NCBI GenBank assembly: GCA_947650285.1
Contig: CANTFL010000810.1
Location: 248,001 to 312,000 of the forward strand
DNA length: 64,000 nucleotides
From: Hyaloperonospora brassicae
Lineage: Eukaryota > Oomycota > Peronosporomycetes > Peronosporales > Peronosporaceae
Direction: 5' to 3'
The notes beneath the pieces were generated by a model, which saw only the letters and a program-made list of their open reading frames with translations, was not told the DNA's origin and did no database searches. Positions within the stretch are counted from its first letter, which is position 1; each line of letters opens with the position of its first letter. This document shows positions 31,816-42,879 of this stretch, one piece after another. The translations under genes were made by a program, and so were the position numbers.

Positions 31816-33782
31816 AATTGAAAAACGGCAATAATTAAGGATGTGTAATTTAATGTCTACCACATTAACATGGGTTTACTAGGACGTGGGGCATTTTTTT
31901 ATTCGTGATTAAATCAGGCATTGTTAATTTATCCTTAATAAAATGTAATAACTTGAATGAACATTTTTAGGTCATTATATACACTTTTCCATTTACAGCT
32001 GTTATTAAATTGGCATTATCTTTCCATTTCGCTATTTACTACATTAGATTAAACATATTTTTTATATTCGGATCATTCATGGATGTGAGTACAGCCTAAT
32101 TAGTTGGACCGGGAGGGATTACAGACCAGTAGCGATAAATTTGGAGCCGTTACATGGAAGTTGACGTCGAGCATACCTTCATCGATCGAGGCGTTGACGA
32201 CGGGCATGCCTTCATTAATCGAGGCGCACTATTGTATGTCATGCTCAGTATCTACGCGCCTTCACGCAATGAGAGTCTTATGAATACAGCGGCATCCATG
32301 ATACACACGTGAGAGATCGTGCAATGTAGTATGCTGTGGAAAAGAATTTTCCGTTCCCTTACACTTTCACAATGACAGCGGATGAAAAGTCATATTGCCC
32401 CGATAATGATTTGGTTGAATATTCGAAAGGCTACACGATTGGCACAAGACAAGACGTGAATGGGTCGTGATTGAGGATCAACAAAGTCAAAGCAACTTCT
32501 GGAAAGAAATTCTGAGTTTGTGGCCGTTGGTACTACCTCAAAGCCTCGTATGATGTTACTGCCTGTTCCTAATCTGTTATACCCCACTTCGCACGCCGTA
32601 CATCTCGCGAGAAGCATGTTGGTGCCACCTTAATGCTAATATTTTTCGTGATGGGGTACGTAGCTCCGAAGCAGCAAAGATCTGGAAAACCGTGAGCACC
32701 AATTTGTGACAGTCAGTCAACATTCAGATTCCCGCTTACATGAATACAAGGGTGATTTGACCTAGACACGGCCATTGGCTTCTTTACACTATCAACCGTA
32801 CAAACAAGCAGCCGATCTGGATCGTCTCATACACATGTATAAATCACAAGAATACTTACATGCGGTAGGTATAACATCTTCGCAAGGAAGTCACTACTTT
32901 GTAATAAGAATACATTTGCCAGATCGCTAGCCACGCAGATGTAAGGTTGATCCGTGTATCAAGCCCCACAGAAATTTGTGCATATCAAGCTGATTTTACA
33001 TAATTTGCGGGGACGAGCCCAGCGCAATAACACAAACGTTATTCTAATCAAGGACATTTCATTATGCTAAGGCAAGGCCATTTCATTTCCTTTATAAGAG
33101 CACTTATGAATTTGTAGCATTAAAGATCTTATCACCTAATAAGCAGACCCTAGCCCCGGAATAACTCGCGTTTCATGTGTCAGCGACTCAATCTTCGCTC
33201 GGGCTGTAGACATTCGTGATAAAGCCAATACCAAGCTTTCTTCGAGAACTTGTGATGCCGTGCTGCCACGACGACCACATATGGCAAGTCCGAGCTCATT
33301 TAGCGAATCATAGGCGCTCCGAATCGATCTTGAAGACAGATTTGTCCGTTCCGCGCGTGAGCATGAGCGGTGCAACTACGACACGAACCACGAATCACGT
33401 AATTCGTGTAATCGTGTCCTGCCATCCTGTTAGTTGGTTTCGAGCAACGACTACTTGCGTCCTTTGTAACCACAGCAAAAATGCAAAGGTACTGCAGCTT
33501 TTGTCACTCAACTTACCGGCGGTCGGGAGTGGAGAAACAAGGGGCCAGTCCTCTTCAACTTGGAAATCCGCGTACTTGAATTTGACCCGCCCATTCTGTC
33601 GATGGCCAAATGCGCCGTCAACTGAGCATATCCAAGCATGATGTCGTTCTGCAATACGGTCATTCCGTTTACATGCACTATTAAAGTCGCTTAGAATCTG
33701 ATTCGAAAAGACAAGCCGGTAAGCTATCTTCGACAAAAAAAGAGTCTGAACCTTCTAACGGTCGTATATAGCCGAGCATGTC
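31816..33782. other. AT-rich region with a possible gene relic
   Basis: No gene is supported. The minus strand between 33736 and 33136 contains adjacent coding-like frames of about 113 and 79 codons in different frames, possibly the remains of a retroelement that predates the Gypsy insertion at 33783. Confidence 0.4.
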
Positions 33783-34222
33783 TGTAACGGGGTAGCCCGT
33801 TACATGAAATTGTTGTTAAAACAATTTGACGATAAACAATATCACGTCGAATATTCTTTTAACAATATCACAGACATGGTGATATTGTTGGGATGACCGA
33901 ATGGTCTACTCATTGGTTGATATCGTAATGATATCAACCCAACAATTGCTGCTAGACGCGCGCAATGGGTGGTGAGTAGACGTCATCATACATATAGTTA
34001 TATAATTATAATTAAGTCAGGACAACAGAGATTCAAGGAGTTGTAGGACTTAATTATATTAATAATAGTTTTACTTTTACCAAGAGACTAGTCTGACTAC
34101 TTAGTCTCCTTTCCTTTCTCTGTGTTCCTTCAACACCTAGCAGGGCACTGTCGACCACTGTCGTTAGTGGAAGTATACTCCGTACTGGTCAACCAGTACG
34201 TAGTCAACAGTGCCCCGTTACA
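33783..34222 (+). repeat. 5' LTR of Gypsy element 1
   Basis: The 440-bp LTR starts TGTAACGGGG and ends CCCCGTTACA, a 10-bp perfect terminal inverted repeat beginning TG and ending CA. The first 22 bases themselves are a near palindrome. The boundary is set by the primer-binding site that begins two bases later. It should contain the element's promoter. Confidence 0.8.
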
Positions 34223-34224
34223 CC

Positions 34225-34240
34225 TGGTATCACTTTGTAG
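34225..34240 (+). promoter_or_regulatory. primer-binding site of Gypsy element 1
   Basis: TGGTATCACTTTGTAG begins two bases after the LTR. Its first eight bases, TGGTATCA, match the complement of the 3' end of initiator Met tRNA as used by many Gypsy elements. The rest differs from the common TGGTATCAGAGC, so another tRNA or a shortened primer is possible. Confidence 0.6.
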
Positions 34241-34272
34241 TCCGTCCAAGGACCACAACCCCATCGCCCAAC

Positions 34273-35124
34273 ATGAACATGTTGGACGATGTAGACGGCG
34301 ACAGCTTTCACGGGTTCCGTGAAAGCTACTCTTATTTGAGCGACATCGATTGGAGTGCGATCGAACGAATGAGTTCGACCGTTGGCGAGGAAGCCATCTG
34401 GGCCATGCTATTCTCAAGGGATAGGAACCAGCAACATGTCGTCATTAGCAAGTTCTTGAAACGAGAACTTGATAAGTCGCGAGCGCAGGTGATATTGTTA
34501 CAACAACAAGATCACCAGCGGACCGAAGCACTGAGACAACAACAGTCTCAGTCCGCAGAGCCGACGCGTGAGTGTCGACGGGAGTCTCTTAAACTAGAGG
34601 TCTCCAAGTATCGGGGAATCGAGGACGACTCCCTGTTAAGATTGTGCGTCGGGGTCGACGGTGCCATCGAGGCCTGTCTCATCAACAATGAGCGAATGCA
34701 AGTCGTATTTGCTCAGTCGTACTTGGCAGGGGACGCCAGGAGTTGGGCCCTGAACCTCAAGCTGCACGACCCACATGTGTTTGGGTCGTTGAGAATCTTC
34801 AAGACCCTGCTCAGTGAGACGTTTGAGCCGCCCAGAGCAGAGTTCAGGGCTCTTTCGGAGCTCCTGCAAATCAAGCAGGGTAAGCGTAAGGTTCACGCTT
34901 ACGCCCAACATGTACGCTACCTTGCAAGTTTCATGGTAGTGAACCCTGTGAGTGGGTTTGTGTTGATCACAATCTTTATTCAAGGGCTTTCAGACGGTCC
35001 CGTTTGGGACCACCTGTTTCGCGTAGAGCTAAAGACGTTCTCAGAGGCGATCTTCGCAGCGGATCAAGAAGATTATAGCGTGAGACAGTCTCACGCTACG
35101 TTGACCCCGCATCGTCCACATTGA
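34273..35124 (+). pseudogene. gag of Gypsy element 1
   Basis: An open frame of 283 residues from the ATG at 34273 to a TGA. It has an acidic N-terminus, a Gln-rich helix (about 65-105) and a retrotransposon gag core containing a conserved Ala-x-x-Trp-Ala segment and Phe-x-x-Leu-x-x-x-Phe. The zinc knuckle lies downstream beyond the stop and in another frame, so the polyprotein is broken although this part is open. The product would be the structural protein of the virus-like particle. Confidence 0.75.
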
Positions 35125-35204
35125 CGATTAGCAGTCGGAAGTCCAGAACCAATGGACCTCTATAATTTCGAGGGCGAGAAACCTCGTCCTGGAATGACAA
35201 GCGA

Positions 35205-35955
35205 ATGTTGAGATGCCATCGCTGTCATGAATTGGGACACTACGCATATGAATGCAGTATCCTCCGCTCAGAACCTCGCGGTGCTGAGCGCAGTGTTCAC
35301 CCACCAGCAAGAAGAACTGGAGGGCGAGGGTCCGTTGCTGTTACGAAGTCGCAACAGCGAGGTGTACCAACAAAAAACGGTCGGGACTAGTAAAGGGGCG
35401 GAGCGCCCTACTGATCCAGCAACATCAAGAGAATTTGCAAATTTCCTGAAGAAGGTTGCTCTCGACACACAATTTCTGAGTGTCTCTGCACCTGGTGACG
35501 AGATGTCACTCATCACCTTGAAGTTAGAAGTGACAAAAGACTTGTCACTTCGCGCCCTAGTTGACTGTGGGGCGTCGAACAATTTTGTTCTTCGCCAGTC
35601 GCTGGAGGCAGGAAGTTTTAACTTCGTGGAGCGGGAGATCCCTCCAACGAAGATGACGTTGCGCCTAGCGACAGGCGCATCGACCACTGTGAAGAAACGT
35701 GTAGTCGGAATCCACTACACGTTAAAAGGCTAACAGTACGATAATGATTTCATTGTGCTTGACCTAGATGACAAGTTAGACGTCATCTTAGGGTTGCCTT
35801 GGCTCAGGAAATACGAGCCAAGGGTGAGTTGGCAGTATCGATCGGTTAAGATACCTGCTACTTGTTTCTCAGATAACCACCTGACGAATATCTTGGGACG
35901 CCTACACTCACGTGGATGTACTACGAGTGAGTTAGATGGCTTCACTTGTGGGTAA
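35205..35955 (+). pseudogene. zinc knuckle and aspartic protease of Gypsy element 1
   Basis: A CCHC knuckle (Cys-x2-Cys-x4-His-x4-Cys) is encoded at about 35211-35252 in one frame. The protease follows in the gag frame: Leu-Val-Asp-Cys-Gly-Ala-Ser at about 35560, a Cys in place of the more usual Ser/Thr, and the second conserved block Asp-Val-Ile-Leu-Gly-Leu-Pro-Trp-Leu at about 35780. Stops at 35731-35733 and 35953-35955 and the frame change near 35200-35260 show that it is inactive. Confidence 0.8.
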
Positions 35956-36111
35956 GGTCGTTAGCACAACTGTACACGAACACAATGTAGATAATCACTA
36001 CATTGTGGAGAAAGCTCACCCAGATCCTGTGGAAGTAATTTACCAGGAGGTAATCGGGACACTGAATGTCTTGATAATGACGGATTAAGCGTAGGCGCTT
36101 ACACGCTTGAT

Positions 36112-38226
36112 TTGGTTGCGCCTCCGAAACTAATTTTGGAGATAACTCAACTGCCGACGCTAGAACCGAACCGGTTCTTGCGTGATCTGCGTAGTGGCAA
36201 AGTCAAGCAGATCTGTGTACTTGTCGCGAAGGACGAGTACGTTACCGATATTCGATCGGCAACGGTGTTTACTGATACCGAGAGGGTTCTCAGCAGTTTA
36301 TCGATGGACGAAAGTGTCATCGATGAGAAGACTCGGATTGAGCGATACACATCTCAATCCTGGGAGTAACTACAGGAAAATACTTTGTATAAGGATTTGA
36401 TCGAATTCAAGGATTTGTTCCCTAAATCCGTGCAATGCGAGTTGCCTAAGGACAAAGGCACTCGACACGAGATCGAGCTCAAGACGGGCTCGAAGTACTG
36501 TGTCATGAGGCAGTTGCCACTGCCTCGTGAACAGGTGCTAGCGATCGACAAGTTCTTTGCCAATCGCTTAGCAGCGGGTCATGTGAGGGAATCAACATCC
36601 CCTCACAGCTCTCCGACCTTATGTCTGCGAAAGGACACAGGAGGATGGCGGATAGTGCACGCGTTCAACAAGTTGAATGCTGCAACGGTACCGGCTCAGA
36701 CGCCGATATCAAGAAAGGACGTAATCATAGATGGTATGTCAAAGAGCACCATCTTTTCGTCCATGGATCTGATGGACGGATTCTATCAGATTCTTATGCG
36801 TGAACGGGATGTTCCGTACACAGTAGTGAGCACCCCCAGCGGTATGCTGCGGGAGTGGCTAGTGATGCCATAGGGGCTATGTAATACCCCTGCCACGTTC
36901 AACAGATTTTTTACAAATCTGTTGAGACCGGTGCGGGATTTTGCACCGAGTTATTTCGATGATGATGTGTTCGTCCATAATCGTCCTATGGACAGAAAGA
37001 CGGACGTTGAAGTTCACAGAACTCACGTTCGTCAGGTTCTTCAACTTATGCGCGAGCATAAATTGTATGCCAATCTAAAGAAGTGTATATTTGCGGCAAG
37101 CGAAATACCACTTCTTGGGTGCATCGTCGGCAAACACGGCGTGCGCCCTGATCCCGAAAAGATCAAGGTGATCACCGACTAGCCAGTGCCAGTCGATGTC
37201 GAGGGACTTCGAAAGTTCCATGGCTTAGCGGCGTACTTGCACAAGTACTCGCGCAACTACGCCGAGATGACTGTTCATCTTTCTTCCTTGCTCAAGAAAG
37301 ATGTGAAGTGGTCATGGAACGCTGAGTGCCAGCGTTCCTTTGAAGGTATCAAGCAAAGCTTGATGCAATCGCCCATCTTGTCGATTGCAGATCAGAACAT
37401 ACCTTTTCATGTGGTATGTGACGCCGGCGATTTTGCTATCGGCTGTGCGTTGATGCGATTTGACACAGATGGCGCAGAGAGCGTCGTCTGCTACCAATCG
37501 CGTCAGCTGCAAGCAGCTGAGCGTAATTACTCAGTGCATGACAAGGAACTCCTTGCCATGAAATATGCACTGGCTAAGTTTCGCGTCTATCTCTTGGTAG
37601 ATAGACCGTTTACCGTCTATACGGACCATGTATCACTAATCACGGCCGTAAAGAGTCCACAACTCTCGCAAATGATGGCGAGGTGGCTGTCTTTCTTCGC
37701 GGAGTATAACTTCTCCGTAGAGTGCAAGCCAGGACGACTTAATGTCGTCGCTGACGCGTTATCACGTCGGCCCGATTTCGAGCCAACGACCCGAGTCAAC
37801 AGTGAGGCCTTGCCCACTGTTGCGACACTGTCCATCAGTGTGCAGTCGTCGCCTTTACTCGACGACGTACGGAAATCATACACAGAAGACACGAATCTCC
37901 TCCGTTTAATGGGTCATCTTGCGAACCCATCCCGGAAATTTTTGTCGGATTTGCCGGCCCTGTACCGTTCTTCTTGGATCGGTACACTACTACTCGCAAT
38001 GGCCTGCTATACTATACAGCAGTTACCGACGACACGCCTCGTGTCGCCTTTCCCAATCATAATAAATTACGATTACGCATCATGTTCGAATGTCACGATG
38101 CGCCGTCTGGCGGGCATCGTGGCCGAGAAAAGACTTACCTCACGGTCAGTCGTATCTATTACTGGCCCCGCCAGTATTAGTCTGTCCGCAAGTACATTCT
38201 TTCTTGCGAGGTCTTTCAACGTTTGA
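36112..38226 (+). pseudogene. reverse transcriptase and RNase H of Gypsy element 1
   Basis: One reading frame carries the whole RT-RNase H block with stops at 36367, 36871 and 37180. RT motifs include the catalytic Tyr-Phe-Asp-Asp at 36952-36963, preceded by the Pro-(stop)-Gly-Leu block where Gln is expected. RNase H shows Val-Cys-Asp-Ala, then Asn-Tyr-x-x-x-Asp-Lys-Glu-Leu-Leu-Ala, Tyr-Thr-Asp-His and Ala-Asp-Ala-Leu-Ser-Arg-Arg-Pro-Asp. At least two stops correspond to single transitions from CAG and TGG. It was a normal Gypsy polymerase before decay. Confidence 0.9.
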
Positions 38227-39543
38227 AGCCTATTCCTTTATCCCGTGCGCTGTTACAACCTCTGCCGGTCCCGGCCGAGTGTTGGGAGTCCGTGCCCATG
38301 GACTTTGTCTTCGGGTTCCCCGAAGACACTAACAAAAATAATAATATTCTTGTGTTTGTGGATCGTTTAAGCAAGATGGTGCATCTTGCTGCAGTCCCAG
38401 AATCGATCAACGCACACGGTTTTGCGCGTGTCTTCATCGACACTGTGTTTTGGCTCCAAGGTTTACCCCGTGAACTCGTATCCGACCGCGACCCTCGGTT
38501 CACGGCGGCATTTTGGCAATCCGTGTTTCGCACATTGGGAACACGGTTGCAGATGTCAACCTCTGACCATCCTGAAACAGATGGTCAGACATAACGTGCA
38601 GATCGGGTCCTCGAAAAAAAATTTCGTGGATACGTCCACTCCTTTTCACATTGGAGTGAGTTCTTACCGATGGTTGAGTTTGCCATCAACAACTTCGTGC
38701 ATGCGTCCACAACGCATACACCGTTCTACGTGAATGGCTTACGCCACCCACGTATTCCCGCCATCATAAACAGCGACTCAGAGTTTAGGGGGAGGGACTC
38801 ACTCGAGCAAAAACCTTTTTGGCTTTTGCTCATCACGTATCACCGCTCTCGCCAACACTTTTGATGCCGATGTCGATCAAGTCGACATCGAGGAAAATGA
38901 GCTTAGCAGTAGCGATGACGCTGCTGCTACATCAGACAATGATGACGATGCTGGGATATTCAGCATCGTCAACTACAATGCTAGCGAGGAAGAGGACACC
39001 CTCGTTGAAGAAGAGACCGATCTCTTAGCAGTGCGCACGAAGCGCACTGAAAAACACAACAACAAGTTAGCAGAGAACTTCCTGCTGACTCGAGAGGCGG
39101 TAGTCCGTTTCGTTCAGGACTCCATCGCAAATGCGGTGGACCGCAAGAAACAAAACGCAGACAAGAATGGAAGAGCAACTGTTCTTTCTTTTAAGGTCAA
39201 CGACCTAGTGCTACTGTCTACGGTAAACTTACCTGGACATGCAGTCACTAATGTCGGCAGTAGTAAACTTCTGCCGAAATGCATTGGTCTATTTCGTGTG
39301 TTGAATCGCAAGGGCAATGCATACACGATAGAATTGCCTCGTAGGTTGCGCACGCATTCTACGTTTTATGTTGGTCGTCTCCGCCCGTACCATCGGTACG
39401 AGGCCTCTTGCGAGAACGGAGATAACCGGCGCGCTCAAGAATCCCTAACAGATTATTGTGATCACGGACCAAACACTGAAGTTGGTCTTGTGTCTAAAGG
39501 ACTTGATCCTACATCTAAGCGGCCTCGCGACGAGCCTCTCTAG
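38223..39543 (+). pseudogene. integrase of Gypsy element 1, with acidic insert
   Basis: The catalytic core (38223-38594) has the first Asp in Met-Asp-Phe-Val, the second in Ser-Asp-Arg-Asp-Pro-Arg-Phe, and the Glu-Thr-Asp-Gly-Gln-Thr block, directly followed by a stop and frame loss. The frame resumes at 38670 with the Phe-Ala-Ile-Asn-Asn helix. Between 38860 and 39030 an acidic, Ser-rich segment separates the core from the C-terminal subdomain (39031-39543), which carries the Lys-x-x-Gly-Pro/Leu-like 'Leu-Pro-Lys-x-Ile-Gly-Leu-Phe' SH3-like motif. Upstream frame change at about 38200. Confidence 0.85.
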
Positions 39544-39785
39544 CTCGTCGCGCTACCAGTTCTTTTCGCGTTCGCTCTCGAGTTGAAAGAACGCAAAATC
39601 CGATCGGTACTTCTCTCGATCGGCACGATGACGTCGCACGTCCGACTGCATGTCGATCCTAAGAATGTATTCGTGATCGAAATCCGCCCTCAACTCGGTC
39701 AGGTAACGCCGATGGTTACCCAAAGTCGATTGCAGGCCCGGCGGTTGATCCGGACCTTGTCTTTTCACCTCCACCGGAACCACTG

Positions 39786-40184
39786 GTGGATTCCCACGGT
39801 GGTCAACGCTATCTTGTGGAGCGTATCTTGAACCACCGTGGCGATTCAGAATCAAGAACGAGTTACCTCGTCCGGTGGCGGGCGTACCCACCACCCTTGG
39901 ACAGCTGGGAATCTCGTTCCCAGCTGAAGGCTGACGTTGAAGGTCTCGTCCACCAGTATGACGAGACTCATCCGATAGGTCCGAGAGCCCATCGGTTAAC
40001 ACGCGGTTTTGGCGCTTGTATACGGATTGCAAGTTTGAAATCGCGTCCCGCATCTCAGCCGAGATGTGTGCCCTTCCCCAGGGCGAACTTAGGGAATCTC
40101 GTCCCTATGTGCACGTTGCGAGTTGTAGACACAGCTCGCAAAAGGATCACCCCAAGTGAGGCATGGAATGCCGGCCTCACTTGA
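39786..40184 (+). pseudogene. chromodomain at the end of element 1 pol
   Basis: The stretch Tyr-Leu-Val-Glu-Arg-Ile-Leu, then Ser-Tyr-Leu-Val-Arg-Trp and Asp-Ser-Trp-Glu, is the chromodomain signature (beta strands plus Trp residues of the aromatic cage region). In chromodomain-bearing Gypsy elements it follows the integrase and targets insertion to chromatin marks. It lies in a different frame from the preceding integrase part. Confidence 0.8.
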
Positions 40185-40972
40185 CAAACAATACAACCGG
40201 TACCTTGCGCCAGTTGGCATTCGTTTTTTGAACTTGAGGCATATCGCCTCAAGCTTCTTAAGCCACCCTTCTCGTCCAAAATTCTTTACATTTTGGACGA
40301 AGGCGTTCCACGCTGCCAAAAGCGAGTTCTTGTCACGCTTTTGGTTGCCATTATACCATCGATGCCTAAAGAAGGCATCGAGATAAAAGTCTTCTCCAGC
40401 GCGAAAGCTTCTCGCGCTAGTTCCTAAGCCACGAAGCTCAGTTGAATCGAATAATGGAATTCGATGGTGCTGGCTTGTCTCGTGAGACAGGCTATCTATG
40501 AGATGGTCGGGCAAGCGCCACGGCTTGAGATCACCACGCTTCAATGTGGTACCTGTTTCGGTACCACGGCTTCCAGAATGACGACGCCTCTCGCAATCGT
40601 CATCACGCTCTTGTGGGGAAGCAAGAGTTGATACTGGTGAGGCATAGCATTCCTCACCATAGAGTTCATCATCACTGCCGAACAGACTGTGTTGCATTTT
40701 ACGAGTCCGCTCGTTCAACAATGCTCTTGACGGACGGTTAGGCACCGCCAGTGATCAGGATGTCTCTGGAACGTTGCGCGAGTCAGACACGTCTGACTCG
40801 CCAGAATTGATGACCTCATTGACAAGGTCATCATGTGCGCATGGTGCGATACCGCGTGCGTCTGCAGCACCTTCTGCTGCAGACGGAGAACAAGCAGCAG
40901 GAGAAGAAGCGTCTACCGCAGAGGCTGGCACAGCGCAGGCTATGTGTTCTTCGATTCACCTCGCATAGACAT
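40089..40972 (-). pseudogene. antisense reading frame in the 3' part of element 1
   Basis: On the strand opposite to pol, an ATG at 40972-40970 opens a protein-like frame that needs one frame correction near 40945 and passes one stop near 40770, then stays open for 218 residues to about 40089. The product would be about 290 residues: Ala/Ser/Asp-rich start, a Lys/Arg-rich helical middle (Trp-Asn-Ala-Phe-Val-Gln and Leu-Lys-Lys-Leu-Glu) and a Cys-containing end. I know no domain in it. Antisense frames in this position are known from some plant Gypsy elements. It overlaps the chromodomain end by about 100 bp. The coding-like composition extends well beyond the overlap, so it is not just a shadow. 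Confidence 0.45.
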
Positions 40973-41299
40973 GTTAACTGTGCGAGGCAGGGTCAGGCGA
41001 CCACGGCTCTCTTCAACAAGTATCCCTCATCTATGTAATGCCCAGGATGGAAATGCCCAGGATGGACTTTGTGACCATCAGCGGTTCACGATGATAGCAA
41101 GCAGGTAGGATCGACAATCGAAAGTGTCCACGGTTTGTATACATCTCGAACGCTGCCATCAACAACACGAGGGCTTTACACTGGGTTTTAGTGCGTTGGC
41201 TACTCGTATGGTGGCCAAGAAATACGATACAGCATACGCCATACAATTTGGCTCAAAGCTTTGTCGTTTTCCACGTGCATCGTATTCAATGTTGACCGC

Positions 41300-42879
41300 C
41301 TAATGTACACGCAGATAAACTTTGGTCGATCCGGATTCATCTAGGATCAAGCCAAACGCCGCGATATACTGGCATTCTGTAATTGATGCGCCTAACCTAG
41401 AACGTATTATGTGACGAACGGTATGATGACGCCTAAACATGCGTAGCCAACCGCCTGGGCCACCAAAGAAAGGCAAGCCGTGCCAGCGGATATCGAGATG
41501 TTCCACAATCCTTGCACTACCGTTCATTCCGCTTCTTGAGCGTTTCAATATGCAGTCGTTGTAGGTGACGGTATCGGTGCGATCACTGAGCTCCAAATTG
41601 AATTTTTCAACCACATCGAGGCCGACAGCATCTCAATGCCCAATCCATGAGCTTCACCATATCGGTCATCGTAGTGGCGTCAAATCTTATCTTCCACAAC
41701 GTCTCAGCATACTCTGCGAGATATTTACAGCACATCATCGCAATGGCGGCGATTCGCTCGCGCAACACCATACGAATGCGTAGATCAAACGATTCGTCGC
41801 TTTGCAGATCTTGTGCACGACGCAATCGCGCTCTCGCATAGGCTGCGGGGTGCATAGCCCGTGGATTGTCGGTACAAATGCCGTCCACGACGTCCGCAAC
41901 AATGCGGTGGATGTCCGCTCTCCGTGGTATTTCTTCCAGATAGTCGCACAAAGTGCCGAGACAATGGAATGTAGCGTGGACGTAGCCCCTACTACGACCG
42001 CTTACATTTTTCAGCAGCAACAACTCAAGCCGCGTCGACCATTCGGTTCCAGGCTGCTCGATGGCGCCACCTTGACCACCAGCTGAGCGACCGTATAGCA
42101 CACCACGGATTCGCTCACTTGCAACAAACCGACTGAGCCATCCTTGATCAGCACGCAAGGGCACGAGCCGATTCCATGGTCATGCACAAGTTGATGTCTT
42201 GCTGCTGCCGTCTCAGCTTCGTTCCTGGCGTTTAACACGTTCTTGAGGTCTACTCTTTCTTCACGGCTTATACGCTCGTCCATGATCTCGAGCAACGGCT
42301 CAATGCTCCGCGTCAGAAGCGCGGCCTCGTTTTATAGGATATCGGAATTATATGTACTCATTCCCCGCAGTAGTGCCACCTGCACCAGCGCATTTGAGAC
42401 CTCGAACGAACACAGCTGGCCCTCCTCTGTAGACCGCCTGGGCGTAAATGTAACGAAAGTAATGATCAATCAATGCTTTACGTCCGCTCTTCAGATAATA
42501 CATTTGCTGCAATAGCTCGTGTGTCATGGGCTTGTTGAGAAACGTCTGTGTTCCGATCTGCGGCGTCATATGAATCATTGTAATTTACGGACAATTTGTG
42601 ATCTTTTATCCGTCATCGTAACGATAAGCGTTTGACACATTGTCAGATTCGCTTACAAAAGGCTCGTCGGGACCACCAAAAGCTATCTGGTGGATTGTGG
42701 CATCAAGTGCGCTATGGCCGTGCACTTCTATGCCAAAGTAAGTGTGGGCTCGTAGAGAATGATAGCTAGAGGTGGCATGAAGTGGTACAATGTTAAGATG
42801 TCGACAGATTCATATTAAAAGCAAGACAAAGGCGGCATGCAGCAACGTGAGCGTTTCCTATTGGTTGTGGTACCGACAT
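41300..42879 (-). pseudogene. decayed gene of unknown family
   Basis: About 1.6 kb on the minus strand reads as one protein scattered over all three frames: a start-like ATG at 42879 (about 28 codons), then about 42790-42612, 42578-42349, 42325-42011, 42164-41607 and 41614-41300. Adjacent pieces overlap or abut, as expected from single-base shifts in a once-continuous frame of over 500 codons. Visible features are a Tyr-rich segment (Leu-Gln-Gln-Met-Tyr-Tyr, Asp-His-Tyr-Phe-Arg-Tyr), Gly-Gly-Pro pairs, a helical Arg/Ala/Cys-rich block and a closing Phe-Phe-Gly-Gly-Pro-Gly-Gly-Trp. It matches none of the Gypsy proteins and sits between the two elements. GC content is higher than in the flanks. 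Origin (host, viral or transposon) is unknown. Confidence 0.5.

Larger units (their letters stand above)
33783..41035 (+). mobile_element. Ty3/Gypsy LTR retrotransposon with chromodomain (element 1), 3' truncated
   Basis: A 5' LTR (33783-34222) and primer-binding site are followed by gag, zinc knuckle, aspartic protease, reverse transcriptase, RNase H, integrase and a C-terminal chromodomain, the order of Ty3/Gypsy elements of the chromodomain-bearing type. Gag and most of pol lie in one reading frame, so the intact element probably encoded a single polyprotein. That frame is now interrupted by at least five stops and several frameshifts. An antisense frame follows in the 3' part. I found no 3' LTR: recognisable sequence stops near 41035, where a tandem 15-bp duplication (ATGCCCAGGATGGAA) marks the boundary. 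The element is therefore dead and 3' truncated or rearranged. Confidence 0.88.

Noticed and set aside
39553..40053. Minus-strand frame of 166 codons
   Set aside because: It is wholly antisense to the chromodomain and its linker, where the plus strand has a clear domain, so it is taken as a shadow, unlike the frame at 40089-40972.
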